Of a stretch of DNA of 64,000 nucleotides, positions 54,001-63,200 are shown piece after piece. Both the position numbers and the translations under genes were made by a program. Below the pieces are notes generated by a model. The model was not told where the DNA came from and made no database searches. It saw only the letters and a program-made list of their open reading frames with translations. This DNA is from Streptomyces venezuelae (GTDB lineage: Bacteria; Actinomycetota; Actinomycetes; Streptomycetales; Streptomycetaceae), in contig NZ_CP029193.1 in assembly GCF_008642355.1 (NCBI RefSeq), positions 7,278,001-7,342,000 of the forward strand. Reading direction: 5' to 3'. The stretch's first letter is position 1, and every line of letters starts with the position of its first letter.

Positions 54001-54201
54001 GGCAGGATCGAGTCCTCCCTGGACGCTCTCGCCCTCGACGACGCGGCGCGGGGCCGCGTCACCAGGCGCCTCAACACGCTCCTGACCAAGCTGAACGGCT
54101 CCGGCCCCGATGGGGGCGCCGTGGCCGGCGTGACCGACCTGGACACGCTCGACGACGTGTCCGACGACGAGATGTTCGAGTTCATCGACCGTGAGTTGTG
54201 A
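42073..54201 (+). CDS. monAIII: Monensin PKS MonAIII: modules 3 and 4
   Basis: The 4042-aa protein starts at ATG 42073 after GGGGAG. The N-terminal docking helix is MVSEEKLVDYLKRVSADL, and the C-terminal docking helix ends MFEFIDREL. Module 3 is KS-AT-DH-KR-ACP (malonate, alkene) and module 4 is KS-AT-DH-ER-KR-ACP (methylmalonate, methylene). Together they build monensin C21 to C17: the C20=C21 alkene and C18 methyl. The KS motif in the first domain starts VAVVEMACRYPGG, where the usual VVGMAC Gly is Glu, outside the catalytic centre. The downstream gene follows after 27 nt. The bimodular layout matches published MonAIII. Confidence 0.93.
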   Translation: MVSEEKLVDYLKRVSADLHATRQRLREAEERDQEPVAVVEMACRYPGGVRTPEDLWDLVSAGGNALGPFPDNRGWDLERLFHPDPDHPGTSYAREGGFVHDVDRFDPEFFGISPREAAVLDPQQRLLLECAWEALERAGIDPQSLRGSSTGVYAGAALPGFGTPHIDAAAEGHLVTGSAPSVLSGRLAYTFGLEGPAVTIDTACSSSLVAVHLAAHALRRRECDLALAGGVTVMPTPYVFTEFSRQRGLAADGRCKPFAAAADGTAFSEGAGLLVLERLADARRAGHRVLAVIRGSAVNQDGASNGLTAPNGPSQQRVIRAALAGARLSPSEVDAVEAHGTGTRLGDPIEADALLATYGQERHEGRPLWLGSVKSNIGHTQGAAGAAGLIKMVQALRHQTLPATLYADEPTPHADWESGAVRLLTEPVAWPAGERVRRAGISSFGISGTNAHLILEEAPPADAEAEGAADGARPSGVRAPSPWLLSARTPEALRAQADALGGYVSAQDDEAVDQVDVAGTLLRRSLFEHRAVVLGDGHGERVAALAALAGGRAHPALVRGSGPARSGGTAFLFTGQGSQRPGMGAQLYAAFDTFAQSLDETCAHLDPLLEQPLRDTLFAPAHTARAAALHGTGVTQAALFALEVALYRLVTSFGITPSHLTGHSVGEITAAHVAGVLTLPDACTLVAARGRLMQALPAGGAMLAVQAAEDDMLPLLAGREESLSLAAVNGPAAVVVSGDADAVADIQQNLRGRGLKTKRLNVSHAFHSPLIEPMLDDFRAVTRSLTFHAPALPVVSNLTGRLADAELLADPEYWARHVRQPVRFHDGLRALGDQGVVRYLELGPDPVLATMVQDCLPARTGDEEDDEPVVAAALRSGHEEARTLLGAVAALHVDGQPADLGALVADAAQLPLPTYRFQRRRYWRPTPDAAAPARAADLQETGHPLLPAVIHQADGGLLLAGRLSLRTHPWLGDHAIAGGVPLPATAFVELALLAGRHGDCDTVDDLTLETPLLLDDPDAGASADTAIADGVKVQVALGAPDESGRRTLTIHSRPAGAEGDDVTGGYGEDGDPYGWRRHATGVLTTGRATRPPTLPAAREATPWPPAEATALDVDALYARLDAQGYSYGPAFRAVHAAWRHGDDLYAEVRLADEQRADAAAFALHPALFDAALHVVDELYRDAGSGSDLADAPVRLPFSFSDIRHHATGATRLRVRLGPRGDDQLRLTLTDAEGAPVATVDSLQLRVVAADRWRTALPATALPLHHVDWRQLLLPDTAPTTSASWAVLGPDDAGLGPTVSRYPDLTALTDAVANGEPVPDIVFAPMPVEGTVDDLPTRVRAHARHALDLLRAWYASDTLSSARLVVLTTGAVTARADDSPADLATAPLWGLVRAAQAEQPDRVLLVDTDRTPASRHALPTALAAATTHVSETELVLRTGTALVPRLTATARLPRTPAPTTPTSAPAPIPPTGTTLITGGTGGLGRAVARHLATSHGVRHLLLVSRRGEAADGVAELRDDLADVDVDIRVAACDITDPDALARLIADIPTAHPLTAVVHTAGVIDDSLIATMTPERLDAVLAPKADAAWTLHALTRDMNLSAFVLFSSGASVLGNGGQSNYAAANTFLNTLAEHRRAEGLAATSLAWGLWESASGGMAARLGDADRARIHRTGVAALTDEQALALFDAALTTPHPTVLATRFDRAVLRAQAADHTLQPALRGLVRTPRPTAAATTTEQNSAAPTSWTARLARLSAADRDRALSDLVREQIATVLAHPAPETLELGRAFQELGFDSLTALELRNRLSTATGIRLPATLIFDHPSPTALVRHLRSHLPDTDTSTSPAALAPAPRATATADDPIAIVGMACHYPGGVTSPEQLWRLVATGTDAIGPFPEDRGWDTAALFDPDPDQVGHSYTREGGFLYDAARFDAGFFGISPREAAATDPQQRLLLETAWQAFEHAGIDPATLRGTSCGVITGIMYDDYGSRFLARKPDGFEGRIMTGSTPSVASGRVAYTFGLEGPAITVDTACSSSLVAMHLASQALRQGDCGLALAGGVTVMATPNTFVEFSRQRGLAPDGRCKPFAATADGTGWGEGAGLVVLERLSDARRNGHKVLAVIRGSAVNQDGASNGLTAPNGPSQERVIRAALAGAGRSPDEVDVVEAHGTGTTLGDPIEAQALLATYGQGRSEERPLWLGSVKSNIGHTQAAAGVAGVIKMVMALQNDLLPATLHADEPTPHVEWDGGGVRLLTDPVPWTRGERARRAGVSSFGISGTNAHLILEEAPEVAADVVAPVPDGAVVPWVVSGRTRDALRAQARRLGEFVADGVGAAAGEVGWSLVTTRSVFEHRAVVVGRDRDALLTGLRSLAAGEPSPDVVQGAVRGASGAGPVLVFPGQGSQWVGMGAQLLEESPVFAARIGECERALSAYVDWSLTEVLRGDGSELARVEVVQPVLWAVMVSLAAVWADQGITPAAVIGHSQGEMAAACVAGALSLEDAARIVAVRSDALRQLQGHGDMASVGTSAEQVVELIGDRPGVSVAAVNGPSSTVISGSPEDVAAVVADAEAAGLRARVIDVGYASHNPQIDALHDLLTERLADIRPTPTDIAFYSTVTAERLDDTAALDTAYWITNLRQPVRFADTVEALLADGYRLFIEASPHPVLNLGIQETIEQADASATVVPTLRRDHGDTAQLTRAAAQAFAAGADIDWRRWFPADPTPRTVDLPTYAFQHQHYWLEEPAGTTGDAADLGMVSAGHPLLGACVELAEADSYLLTGRLSRTAPPWLAEHGVAGTALVPGAAIVEWVLRAADEAGCTTVDELMLQAPLVLPDNGGLQVQVSVGAADEQGGRRDVRVYSRPDQSGRGGGAEWLCHAVGVVSPEVVVEPPTLGGQWPPAGAESVDMKGFYSRAAEAGYEYGPAFQGLSALWRHGTELLAEVELREPAGPPAGFGMHPALLDAALHALMFLDRPEDGQMWLPYAWNGVSLHADGATRLRVRLSPQGESAERDLKVVIADGTGAPVLNVDALTLRAADPARLVSAAARGGVDGLYTVEWTPLPVPASGVSASGAPASGAAEGGEWVTLPGRAGMTDLVTAAVAGGTVPWAVMARVESDAGDGLRVAERVLSVVQDFLAAPELAESRLLVVTRGAMAVGGAEGVEGDEGDDSVDPSAAVAWGLVRSAQSENPGRFALLDTDIGTDIGTDTGTDIGTDLDTVTDTALEVLPQAVIRHAVTVLDEPQLALRAGRLYVPRLTPSGAPEELVPPVGSAAWRLGTSGTATLENLSVIDAPEALAPLAAGQVRVSVRAAGMNFRDVLIAVGMYPDKGTFAGSEGAGYVTEVGPGVTRLGVGDRVMGLFEGAFAPLAVADARMVVPVPEGWSLQEAAAVPVVFLTAWYGLVDLGRLKAGETLLIHAGTGGVGMAATQIARHLGAEVYATASPAKHGVLDGMGIDADHRASSRDLDFERTLREATGGRGVDVVLNSLAGEFTDASLRLLAPGGRMVDMGKTDKRDPERVAADHGGAWYRAFDLVPHAGPDRIGDMLAEMGELFTSGVLAPPPVKAWPLGRARQAFRFMSQAKHTGKLVLEIPPSLDPDGTVLITGGTGVLAAAVAEHMVGEWGVRHLLLAGRRGSDAPGCGELVARLQGLGAEVSVVAADVGDADAVAELVGKTDPAHPLTGVIHAAGVLDDAVVTAQTPESLARVWAAKATAARHLHEATRETRLGLFAVFSSAAATLGSPGQANYAAANAYCDALVRRRCAEGLTGLAVGWGLWQTASSMTGHLGEADLARMKRTGFTPLTTEKGLTLLDVARAHGRPHVVAVDLDARVVAAQPAASRPALLRALAGAAPGTRSARRTAAADAAVSADGPAARLAGLPPAERRRVLLDVVRSNVAGVLGHTDHDAVRPDTSFKELGFDSLTAVELRNRLAAATGLKLPAALVFDYPESATLVEHLLERLSPDGAPQPLKDAADPVLNELGRIESSLDALALDDAARGRVTRRLNTLLTKLNGSGPDGGAVAGVTDLDTLDDVSDDEMFEFIDREL
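42160..47570 (+). other. Module 3: KS - AT(malonyl) - DH - KR - ACP
   Basis: KS (42160-43440): IDTACSSSL, Cys codon at 42682. AT (43780-44650): GQGSQRPGMG, GHSVGE and HAFH (44362-44373), malonyl-CoA; it belongs to the same sequence type as the loading AT, unlike the neighbouring methylmalonyl ATs. DH (44890-45810): HAIAGGVPLP, His at 44992; HPALFDAALH. KR (46470-47150): GGTGGLGRAVA, AGVIDDSLI (B-type), FSSGAS and QSNYAAANTF, catalytic Ser and Tyr present. ACP (47330-47570): LGFDSLTALEL, Ser at 47449. No ER. The product is the alkene that becomes C20=C21. Confidence 0.92.
49237..50267 (+). repeat. AT4 copy of the long near-identical repeat shared with AT2
   Basis: It pairs with 37096-38126 at constant offset. 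The shared 3' end includes the Arg-Trp-Phe-Pro linker and the LPTYAFQ motif, after which the sequences diverge at once into different DH domains. Confidence 0.85.
51649..51708 (+). repeat. Five 12-bp tandem repeats in MonAIII (Thr-Asp-x-Gly)n
   Basis: Units at 51649, 51661, 51673, 51685 and 51697 (AC[G/C]GA[T/C]ATCGGC type) encode a TDIG-like acidic repeat between DH4 and ER4, in the structural KR part where the other modules have a short loop. Confidence 0.9.
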
Positions 54202-54228
54202 CCTGAGCTGATGGAGAAGTGACGTTCG

Positions 54229-57200
54229 ATGTCGAGTGCCGAAGAGTCGAGTGCCGGAACGCCGAGCACCGAGGCGAAGCTCCGTCAGTACCTGAAGAGG
54301 GTCACCGTGGACCTCGGCCAGGCCCGCCAGCGCCTGCGCGAGGTCGAGGGGCGCGCCCAGGAGCCCATCGCCATCGTCTCCATGGCGTGCCGCTTCCCCG
54401 GCGACACGCGTACACCCGAAGCCCTGTGGGACCTCGTCGCGGCGGGCGGCGACGCCGTCGGCGACTTCCCGGCCAACCGCGGCTGGGACCTGGAGAACCT
54501 CTACCACCCGGACCCCGAGCACCCCGGGACCAGCTACGTGCGCCGCGGCGGCTTCCTCCACGACGCCCCCGGCTTCGACGCGTCGTTCTTCGGGATCTCC
54601 CCGCGCGAGGCCCTGGCGATGGACCCGCAGCAACGGGTGCTCATGGAGACGGCCTGGCAGCTCCTTGAGCGGGCCGGCATCGACCCGGCGTCCCTGAAGC
54701 TGACGCCCACCGGCGTCTACATCGGCGCGGGCGTCCTCGGCTTCGGCGGCGCGCAGCCCGACAAGGCGGTGGAGGGCCACCTCCTGACCGGCAACGCGCT
54801 GAGCGTCCTCTCGGGCCGCATCTCCTTCACGCTGGGTCTCGAAGGCCCGTCGGTCAGCGTCGACACGGCGTGCTCGTCCTCGCTGGTGTCGATGCACCTG
54901 GCCGCCCAGGCACTGCGGCAGGGCGAGTGCGACCTGGCCATGGCGGGCGGCGTGACCATCATGTCGACGCCGGGCGCGTTCACGGAGTTCTCCCGCCAGG
55001 GCGCGCTGTCCCCCGACGGGCGCTCCAAGGCCTTCGCGGCGTCCGCCGACGGCACCGGCTTCTCCGAGGGCGCGGGCCTGCTCCTCCTGGAGCGCCTCTC
55101 CGACGCCCGCCGCAACGGTCACAAGGTCCTCGCGGTCATCCGCGGTTCGGCCGTCAACCAGGACGGCGCGAGCAACGGCCTGACCGCCCCCAACGGCCCC
55201 TCCCAGGAGCGCGTCATCCGCGCCGCCCTCGCCAACGCGGGCCTGGGCGCCGCCGAAGTCGACGCGGTCGAGGCCCACGGCACCGGTACGAGGCTCGGCG
55301 ACCCCATCGAGGCGGGCGCCCTGCACGCCACCTACGGCCGCGAACGCGACGACGACCACCCGCTGTGGCTCGGCTCGGTCAAGTCGAACATCGGGCACCC
55401 GCAGGGCGCCGCGGGCGTCGCGGGTGTCATCAAGATGGTCATGGCCCTGCAGCGCGAACTGCTGCCCGCCACGCTGTACGTCGACGAGCCGACCCCGCAC
55501 GTCGACTGGTCCTCCGGCACGGTCAGGCTCCTCACCGAACCGGTCGAGTGGAAGCGCGGCGAACACCCGCGCCGCGCGGGCGTGTCCGCCTTCGGCATGT
55601 CGGGGACGAACGCGCACGTGATCCTGGAGGAGGCGCCCGAGGAGCCGGCGCCCGAGGCCGCGACCCGGGAGCCGTCCGGGACAACGGCCGTCGTCCCGTG
55701 GGTCGTCTCCGGCCGCGGCGAGGACGCGCTGCGCGCGCAGGCCGCGCTGCTCGCCGAGCACGTCGGCGACCACGGGGCATCGTCGTCGCCCATTGAGACG
55801 GGATGGTCGCTCGCCACGACCCGCTCGGTGTTCGAGAACCGGGCCGTCGTCATCGGCACGGACCGGGCCGCACTCCTCGACGGACTGCGCACGCTGGCCG
55901 ACGGCGAGGCCTCGCCGGACGTCGTGTCGGGAGCGGCCGGTGCCACGGGCCCCGGGCCGGTCATGGTGTTCCCCGGGCAGGGCGGCCAGTGGGTGGGCAT
56001 GGGCGCCCGGCTCCTGGAGGAGTCCCCGGTGTTCGCGGCCCGCATCACCGAGTGCGAGCAGGCCCTGTCCGCGTACGTCGACTGGTCCCTGACCGACGTG
56101 CTGCGCGGGGACGGAGCCGAACTGTCCCGCATCGACGTCGTCCAGCCCGTGCTGTGGGCCGTCATGGTCGCCCTCGCCGCCGTCTGGGCCGACCAGGGCA
56201 TCGAACCCGCCGCGGTCGTCGGCCACTCGCAGGGCGAGATCGCCGCCGCGTGCGTCGTCGGCGCCATCTCCCTGGACGAGGCGGCGCGCATCGTGTCCGT
56301 CCGCAGTGTCCTGCTGCGCACGCTGTCCGGGCGCGGCGGCATGGCGTCCCTCGGCATGAGCCGGGAGCAGGCCGCCGAGCTGATCGACGGGCACCCGGGT
56401 GTGGTGGTCGCGGCCGTCAACGGCCCGTCGTCGACGGTCATCTCGGGCCCGCCGGAGGGCATCGAGGCCGTCGTCGCAGACGCCCAGGAGCGCGGGCTGC
56501 GCGCCCGCGCCGTCGCCTCCGACGTGGCGGGTCACGGCCCGCAACTGGACGCGATCCTGGACGAGCTCACCGTCAGGCTCGACGGCATCCGCCCCGCCGC
56601 GACCGACGTCGCGTTCTACTCGACCGTCACCGCGGAACACCTCACCGACACCACTGTCCTCGACACCGCGTACTGGGTGCGCAACGTCCGCCGTACCGTG
56701 CGCTTCGCCGACACCATCGACGCGCTGCTCGCCGACGGCTACCGCCTGTTCATCGAGGCCAGCCCGCACCCCGTCCTCAACCTCGCCCTGGAGAGCATCG
56801 TCGAACGGGCGGACGTGTCCGCCTCCGTGATCCCCACCCTGCGCCGCGACCACGGCGACACCGCCCAGCTCGCGCGCGCCGCCGCCCAGGCGTTCGCGGC
56901 GGGCGCGGACGTCGACTGGCGCCGCTGGTTCCCGGCCGACCCCGCCCCCCGTACCGTCGACCTTCCCACCTACGCCTTCCAGCGCCAGGACTTCTGGCTC
57001 GCCCCCACCACCGCCCGCTCCGGCGACCCGGCCGGTCTGGGTCTCGCCGCGTCCGGGCACCCGCTCCTCGGCGCCTCCGTGGGCCTCGCGAGCGGTGACG
57101 TACACCTGCTGAGCGGCCGGGTGTCGCGGCAGTCGGCCGCGTGGCTGGACGACCACGTCGTGGCGGGCCACGCCCTGGTGCCGGGCGCCGCGCAGGTGGA

Positions 57201-60200
57201 GTGGGTGCTGCGCGCCGCCGACGAGGTGGGGTGCCCCGCCCTGGAGGAACTGACGCTCCAGACCCCGGTGGTCCTGCCCGACACCGGAGGCCTGCAGATC
57301 CAGGTCGTCGTGGACGCGGCCGACACGCACGGCCGACGCGACGTACGGTTGTTCTCCCGCCCCGACGACGCCGACACCGACGACGCCTTCGCATCGGAAC
57401 GTCCGTGGACCTGCCACGCGACGGGCGTCCTGGGCCCCGAGTCGGTCTACGGCCCAACGGAACCCGAACCCCTGGACGGAGCCTGGCCCCCGCCCGGCGC
57501 CGAGTCCGTGGACCCCGCCGACCTCTACGCGCAGGCCGACCGCACCGGCTACGGCTACGGACCCGCTTTCCGCGGCGTACGCGCGCTGTGGCGACACGGC
57601 AGCGACGTCCTCGCCGAGGTGGCGCTGCCCGAGGAAGCCGGCGACCCGGACGGCTTCGGCATCCACCCGGCGCTCCTCGACGCGGTCCTGCAGCCCGCGG
57701 CCCTCCTGCTGCCGCCCACCGACGCCGCACAGGTGTGGCTGCCGTTCGCCTGGAACGACGTGGCCCTGCACGCCGTGCGGGCCACCACGGTCCGGGTACG
57801 TCTCACCCTGCTCGGCGAACGCGTCGACCAAGGCCTCCGGATCGATGTCGCCGACGCCGTGGGCGCACCGGTGCTCACCGTCCGCGACCTGCGCTCGCGC
57901 CCGACCGACACGGACCGCCTGGCCGCGGCGGGGACCCGGGAACGGCACGGGCTGTTCGACTTGAAGTGGCTCGCGCCGGAACACGCGGGTGACCTCCGGG
58001 CAGGCGGCTCTCCTGAGGGCGGCTGGGTGACCCTGGGGGAGGACGTCCCCGACCTCGCCACTCTCCTGGAGACCATCGAGTCCGGCGCCCCCACGCCGCA
58101 GCTGGTCGCCGCCCCCGTCGAGCCCGCCTCGGCCGACGACGGCCTCGCCACCGCCACCCGCGTACTCGACCTCGTACAGACCTGGCTCGCCGGGCCCCTG
58201 CACGACAGCCGCCTGGTGCTGGTGACACGGGGAGCGGTGGCATTCGACGGCGAGGGCGACGGCAGCGGGAAGGGGGATGTGGACGTCGCCGCCGCGGCCG
58301 TGTGGGGCCTTGTCCGCAGCGCCCAGTCGGAGCACCCCGACCGGTTCACGCTGATCGACCTGGGGCCCGAGGACACACTCGCGGACGCCATGGACGCGGC
58401 GCGGCTGGACGAACCCCAACTCGCCCTGCGCGACGGAGAGATACGGGTCCCGAGGCTGACCCGAGCCACACAGGAACGGGCGGGCGAGCAGGCGGACGGC
58501 GGCGCGCGGATCGACCCCGAGGGCACGGTCCTCATCACGGGCGGCTCCGGCGTGCTCGGCCGCCTGGTCGCCGAACACCTCGTCCGCGAGTGGGGCGTAC
58601 GCCACGTGCTGCTCGCGAGCCGACGCGGCGACCGGACACCGGGCAGCGACGAACTACGTTCCCACCTGGTCGAGTTGGGTGCTACCGCTGTCGATATCGC
58701 CACGGCCGACGTCGGTGACGCGGAAGCGGTGGCGGCGCTCATCGCCTCGGTCGACCCGGCGCACCCGCTGACCGGTGTGATCCACGCGGCCGGTGTCCTG
58801 GACGACGCCGTGGTCACCGCGCAGACCCCCGAGAGCCTCGCCCGGGTGTGGGCGGCGAAGGCGACGGCGGCACGCCTGCTCCACGAGGCGACACGGGAGA
58901 TCCCCCTCGGCCTCTTCATGGTCTTCTCCTCGGCGGCCGCCTCGCTCGGCAGCCCCGGCCAGGCCAACTACGCGGCTGCCAACGCCTACTGCGACGCCCT
59001 CGTGCAACACCGCCGCGCCCAGGGACTCGCGGGCCTGTCCATCGCCTGGGGCCTGTGGCAGGCGACCAGCGGCATGACCGGGCAGCTGAGCGACACCGAC
59101 CTGGCGCGCATGAAGCGCACCGGCTTCGCCGCGCTCACCGACGAAGGCGGACTGGCCCTGCTCGACGCGGCCCGCGCCCACGACCACGCGTACGTGGTCG
59201 CCGCCGACCTCGACCCGCGTGCCGTGACCGACGGCCTCTCCCCGCTCCTGCGCACGCTCACCGCCCCCACCACCCGGCGGCGGGTGGCCTCCGAGGGCCT
59301 CGCCGACGGAGCGCTGGCCGCGCGCCTCGCGGGCCTCGACGAGGAAGGACGCCTGGCGCTTCTCACCGACGTCGTACGCGAGTACGTCGCCGCCGTCCTC
59401 GGCCACGGGTCCGCGTCCCGTGTGAGCGTCGACGTCGCGTTCAAGGACCTGGGGTTCGACTCGCTGACCGCGGTGGAGCTCCGCAACCGGCTCTCGGCCG
59501 CCTGCGACGTACGGCTGCCCGCCACCCTCATCTTCGACCACCCCACGCCCCAGGCCCTCGCCACCCACCTGGTCCACCGCCTCGCAGGCACATCGGCGCC
59601 CGCACCGACGCCCGTCGTCCCGCGCCGCCGCCCCACGACGACCGGCTCCCCGGACGCGGCCACGGACGACCCGGTGGCGATCGTCGCCATGACCTGCCGG
59701 TTCCCCGGCGGCGTCAGTTCCGCCGACGACCTGTGGGACCTGCTCGACGCCCGCACGGACGCGATGGGCGGATTCCCCACGGACCGCGGTTGGGACCTCG
59801 GCCGTCTCTTCCACCCGGACCCCGAACACCCCGGCACCACCTATGCCGACCAGGGCGGATTCCTGCCCGACGCGGGTGACTTCGACGCGGCGTTCTTCGG
59901 GATCAATCCGCGGGAGGCGTTGGCGATGGATCCGCAGCAGCGTCTGCTGTTGGAGGCGTCGTGGGAGGTGTTCGAGCGTGCGGGGATCGACCCGACGACG
60001 CTCAAGGGCAGCCTCACCGGCACGTACGTCGGCCTGATGAACCACGACTACGGCAAGTCGTTCCCCGAGGCCGACGCCCAACTGGAGGGCTACGCCTACC
60101 TCGCGAGCACCGGAAGCATGGTGTCCGGCCGCGTCGCCTACACCTTCGGCCTGGAAGGTCCGGCGGTGACGGTCGACACGGCGTGTTCGTCGTCGCTGGT

Positions 60201-63200
60201 CTCGATCCACTTGGCGGCTCAGGCGCTGCGTCAGGGCGAGTGCGACTTGGCTCTGGCGGGCGGCGTCACCGTCATGGCCGACCCGGACATGTTCGCGGGC
60301 TTCGCCCGCCAACGGGGCCTGTCACCCGACGGCCGCTGCAAGCCGTACGCCGCCGCGGCCGACGGCGTCGGGTTCTCCGAGGGTGTAGGTGTGCTGTTGT
60401 TGGAGCGGTTGTCGGATGCGCGTCGCCGTGGTCGTCGGGTGCTTGGGGTGGTGCGGGGTTCGGCGGTGAATCAGGACGGTGCGAGCAATGGTTTGACGGC
60501 GCCGAATGGTCCGTCGCAGGAGCGGGTGATTCGGCAGGCGTTGGCGAGTGGTGGTCTTTCGGTTGGGGACGTCGATGTGGTGGAGGGGCATGGGACGGGG
60601 ACGACGTTGGGTGATCCGATTGAGGCGCAGGCTTTGTTGGCGACGTATGGGCAGGGGCGTTCGGTGGATCGGCCGGTGTGGTTGGGGTCGGTGAAGTCGA
60701 ATATTGGTCATACGCAGGCGGCTGCGGGTGTTGCGGGTGTCATCAAGATGGTGATGGCGATGCGGCGTGGTGTGGTGCCGGCGAGTTTGCATGTGGATGT
60801 GCCGACGCCGCATGTGGATTGGGAGTCGGGTGGGGTGCGGTTGGCGGTGGAGGCGGTGCCGTGGCCGGGGGTGAGGGATGGGGGTGTGCGTCGTGCGGGG
60901 GTGTCGTCGTTTGGTGCGTCGGGGACGAATGCGCATGTGATTGTGGAGTATGTTCCCGAGCCGGTCGCTGTGGCTGCTGTTGAGCCGGGGGATGGGGCGG
61001 TTGGTGGTGGTGTGCTGGTGCCGTGGGTGGTGTCGGCGCGGAGTGCGCAGGCGCTGCGCGACCAGGCACGCCGACTGAGCACGTTCGCCCAGGACCCGTC
61101 ACGCGCGCCGCTTGTTGAGGTGGGCTGGTCGCTGCTTCGTACGCGTGCGCTGCATGAGCGCCGAGCCGTGGTGCTGGGCGCGGACCGAACCGAAATCGTG
61201 GCCGGGCTCGATGCGGTGGCGGCCGGAGAACCGCATCCGGCACTGATCGGCCCGTCCTCACCGCAGCTGCCGGCGGGTGATGACGTGGTCTGGTTGTTCA
61301 GTGGTCAGGGCAGTCAGGTGGTGGGGATGGGGGCCGGGTTGTATGAGCGGTTCCCTGTGTTTGCTGCCGCCTTTGATGAGGTGTGTGGACTCCTTGATGT
61401 GGAGTTGGGTGGTTCGGTTCGGGAGGTTGTGTTCGGGGGGCCGCGGGAGCGGCTTGATCACACGATGTGGGCGCAGGCCGGGTTGTTCGCGTTGCAGGTG
61501 GGGTTGGCCCGGTTGTGGGAGTCGGTGGGGGTGCGGCCGGATGTGGTGGTCGGGCATTCCGTCGGGGAGATCGCGGCGGCGTATGTCGCGGGGGTGTTCG
61601 GGCTGGCGGATGCGTGCAAGGTGGTGGGTGCGCGGGCGCGGTTGATGGGTGGGTTGCCCGAGGGTGGTGCGATGTGCGCGGTGCAGGCCGCACCCGAGGA
61701 GCTGGCAGCGGACCTCGAAGGTTCGGGTGTGAGCATAGCGGCGGTCAACACGACCGATTCCACCGTCATTTCAGGCCCGGCTGATGAGGTCGAGAAGGTC
61801 ACCGGACTCTGGCGGGGGAGGGGTCGTAAGACCAAGGCGCTCGCCGTCAGTCACGCGTTCCATTCCGTCTTGATGGAGCCGATGCTCGCCGACTTCACCG
61901 AAGCGATACGTGACGTGACGTTCGCGGCGCCCAGGGTCCCGCTGATGAGCAACGTCACCGGTCGGGAAGCCGGGGCGGAGATCACCGCTCCGGAGTACTG
62001 GGCCGAACACGTACGCCAGGCCGTCCTCTTCCAGCCCGCCGTCGCCGAAGTCGCTGCTCGTGCACGTGCGTTCGTAGAGCTGGGCCCTGCTCCCGTGCTG
62101 TCCACCGCCGCGCAGCGCACGCTCGATGACGTCGCCGACCCGCGAGAGGGCGAGCCCGTGGTCACGGCGTCCCTGCACTCGGGCAGGCCGGACGACGTCG
62201 CGTTCGCGCAGGCCATGGCGCGCCTGCATGCGGTAGGCGTCGATGTGGACTGGTCGGTGTTGTTCCCGGCCGATCCGGTGCCGTGCATGGTTGAGCTGCC
62301 TACGTATGCGTTTCAGCGGGAGCGGTTCTGGTTGGCGGGGCGTGTGGGGGGTGGGGATGCGGCGGGGCTGGGTCTGGTGGCTGCGGGGCATCCGTTGTTG
62401 GGTGCGGCGGTGGAGTTCGCCGATCGGGGTGGCTGCCTCCTGACCGGGCGTTTGTCGCGTTCGGGGGTCTCGTGGCTTGTTGATCATGAGGTTGGCGGGG
62501 CGGTGTTGGTGCCGGGTGCGGCGTTGGTGGAGTGGGCGTTGCGGGCCGGTGATGAGGTCGGTTGTGCGGTTGTGGATGAGTTGATGTTGCAGGTGCCTGT
62601 GGTGGTGCCCGAGGGGTCCGGGTTGCGGGTGCAGGTGGTGGTGGGCGAGGCGGGGAAGGACGGGCGTCGCGGCATTGACGTCTACAGCCGTCCCGATGCC
62701 GGTGCCGACACCTCCACCGGCGTGGGTGGTGATGACTCGTGGGTCTGCCACGCCACCGGCGTACTCGCCCCCGAGAACGCCCTGGCCGTGGACGAGACGA
62801 TGTCGGGAGCCTGGCCTCCGGTCGACGCCGAGCCGTTGTCCGTCGAGGGCTTCTACGCGACGGCGGCGGAGGACGGGTACGGGTACGGCCCGGCGTTCCA
62901 GGGGCTGCGAGCCGCCTGGCGGCACGGCGAGGATCTGCTGGCCGAGGTCGCCCTGCCCGAGGCCGCAGGCACGCACGACGGCTACGGCATCCACCCCGCC
63001 CTCCTCGACGCCACCCTTCACCCTCTCCTCGTTACGCGCCTCCAGGAGAGTTCCGGTGACGATCAGCTCCACGTGCCGTTCGCCTGGACCGGGGTGTCTC
63101 TGCGGGCCGTCGGTGCCACGACTGTGCGGGTGCGCCTGCGCCCGGTCGGAGAGAGCGCCGGGCGCGGAGTGAGCGTGACGGTCACCGATGCGACCGGTGG

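Noticed and set aside
50638..58605. A 2655-codon open frame on the minus strand, antisense to monAIII/monAIV
   Set aside because: It has no recognisable domains and mirrors the codon bias of the PKS genes on the other strand; long antisense frames are expected at this G+C.
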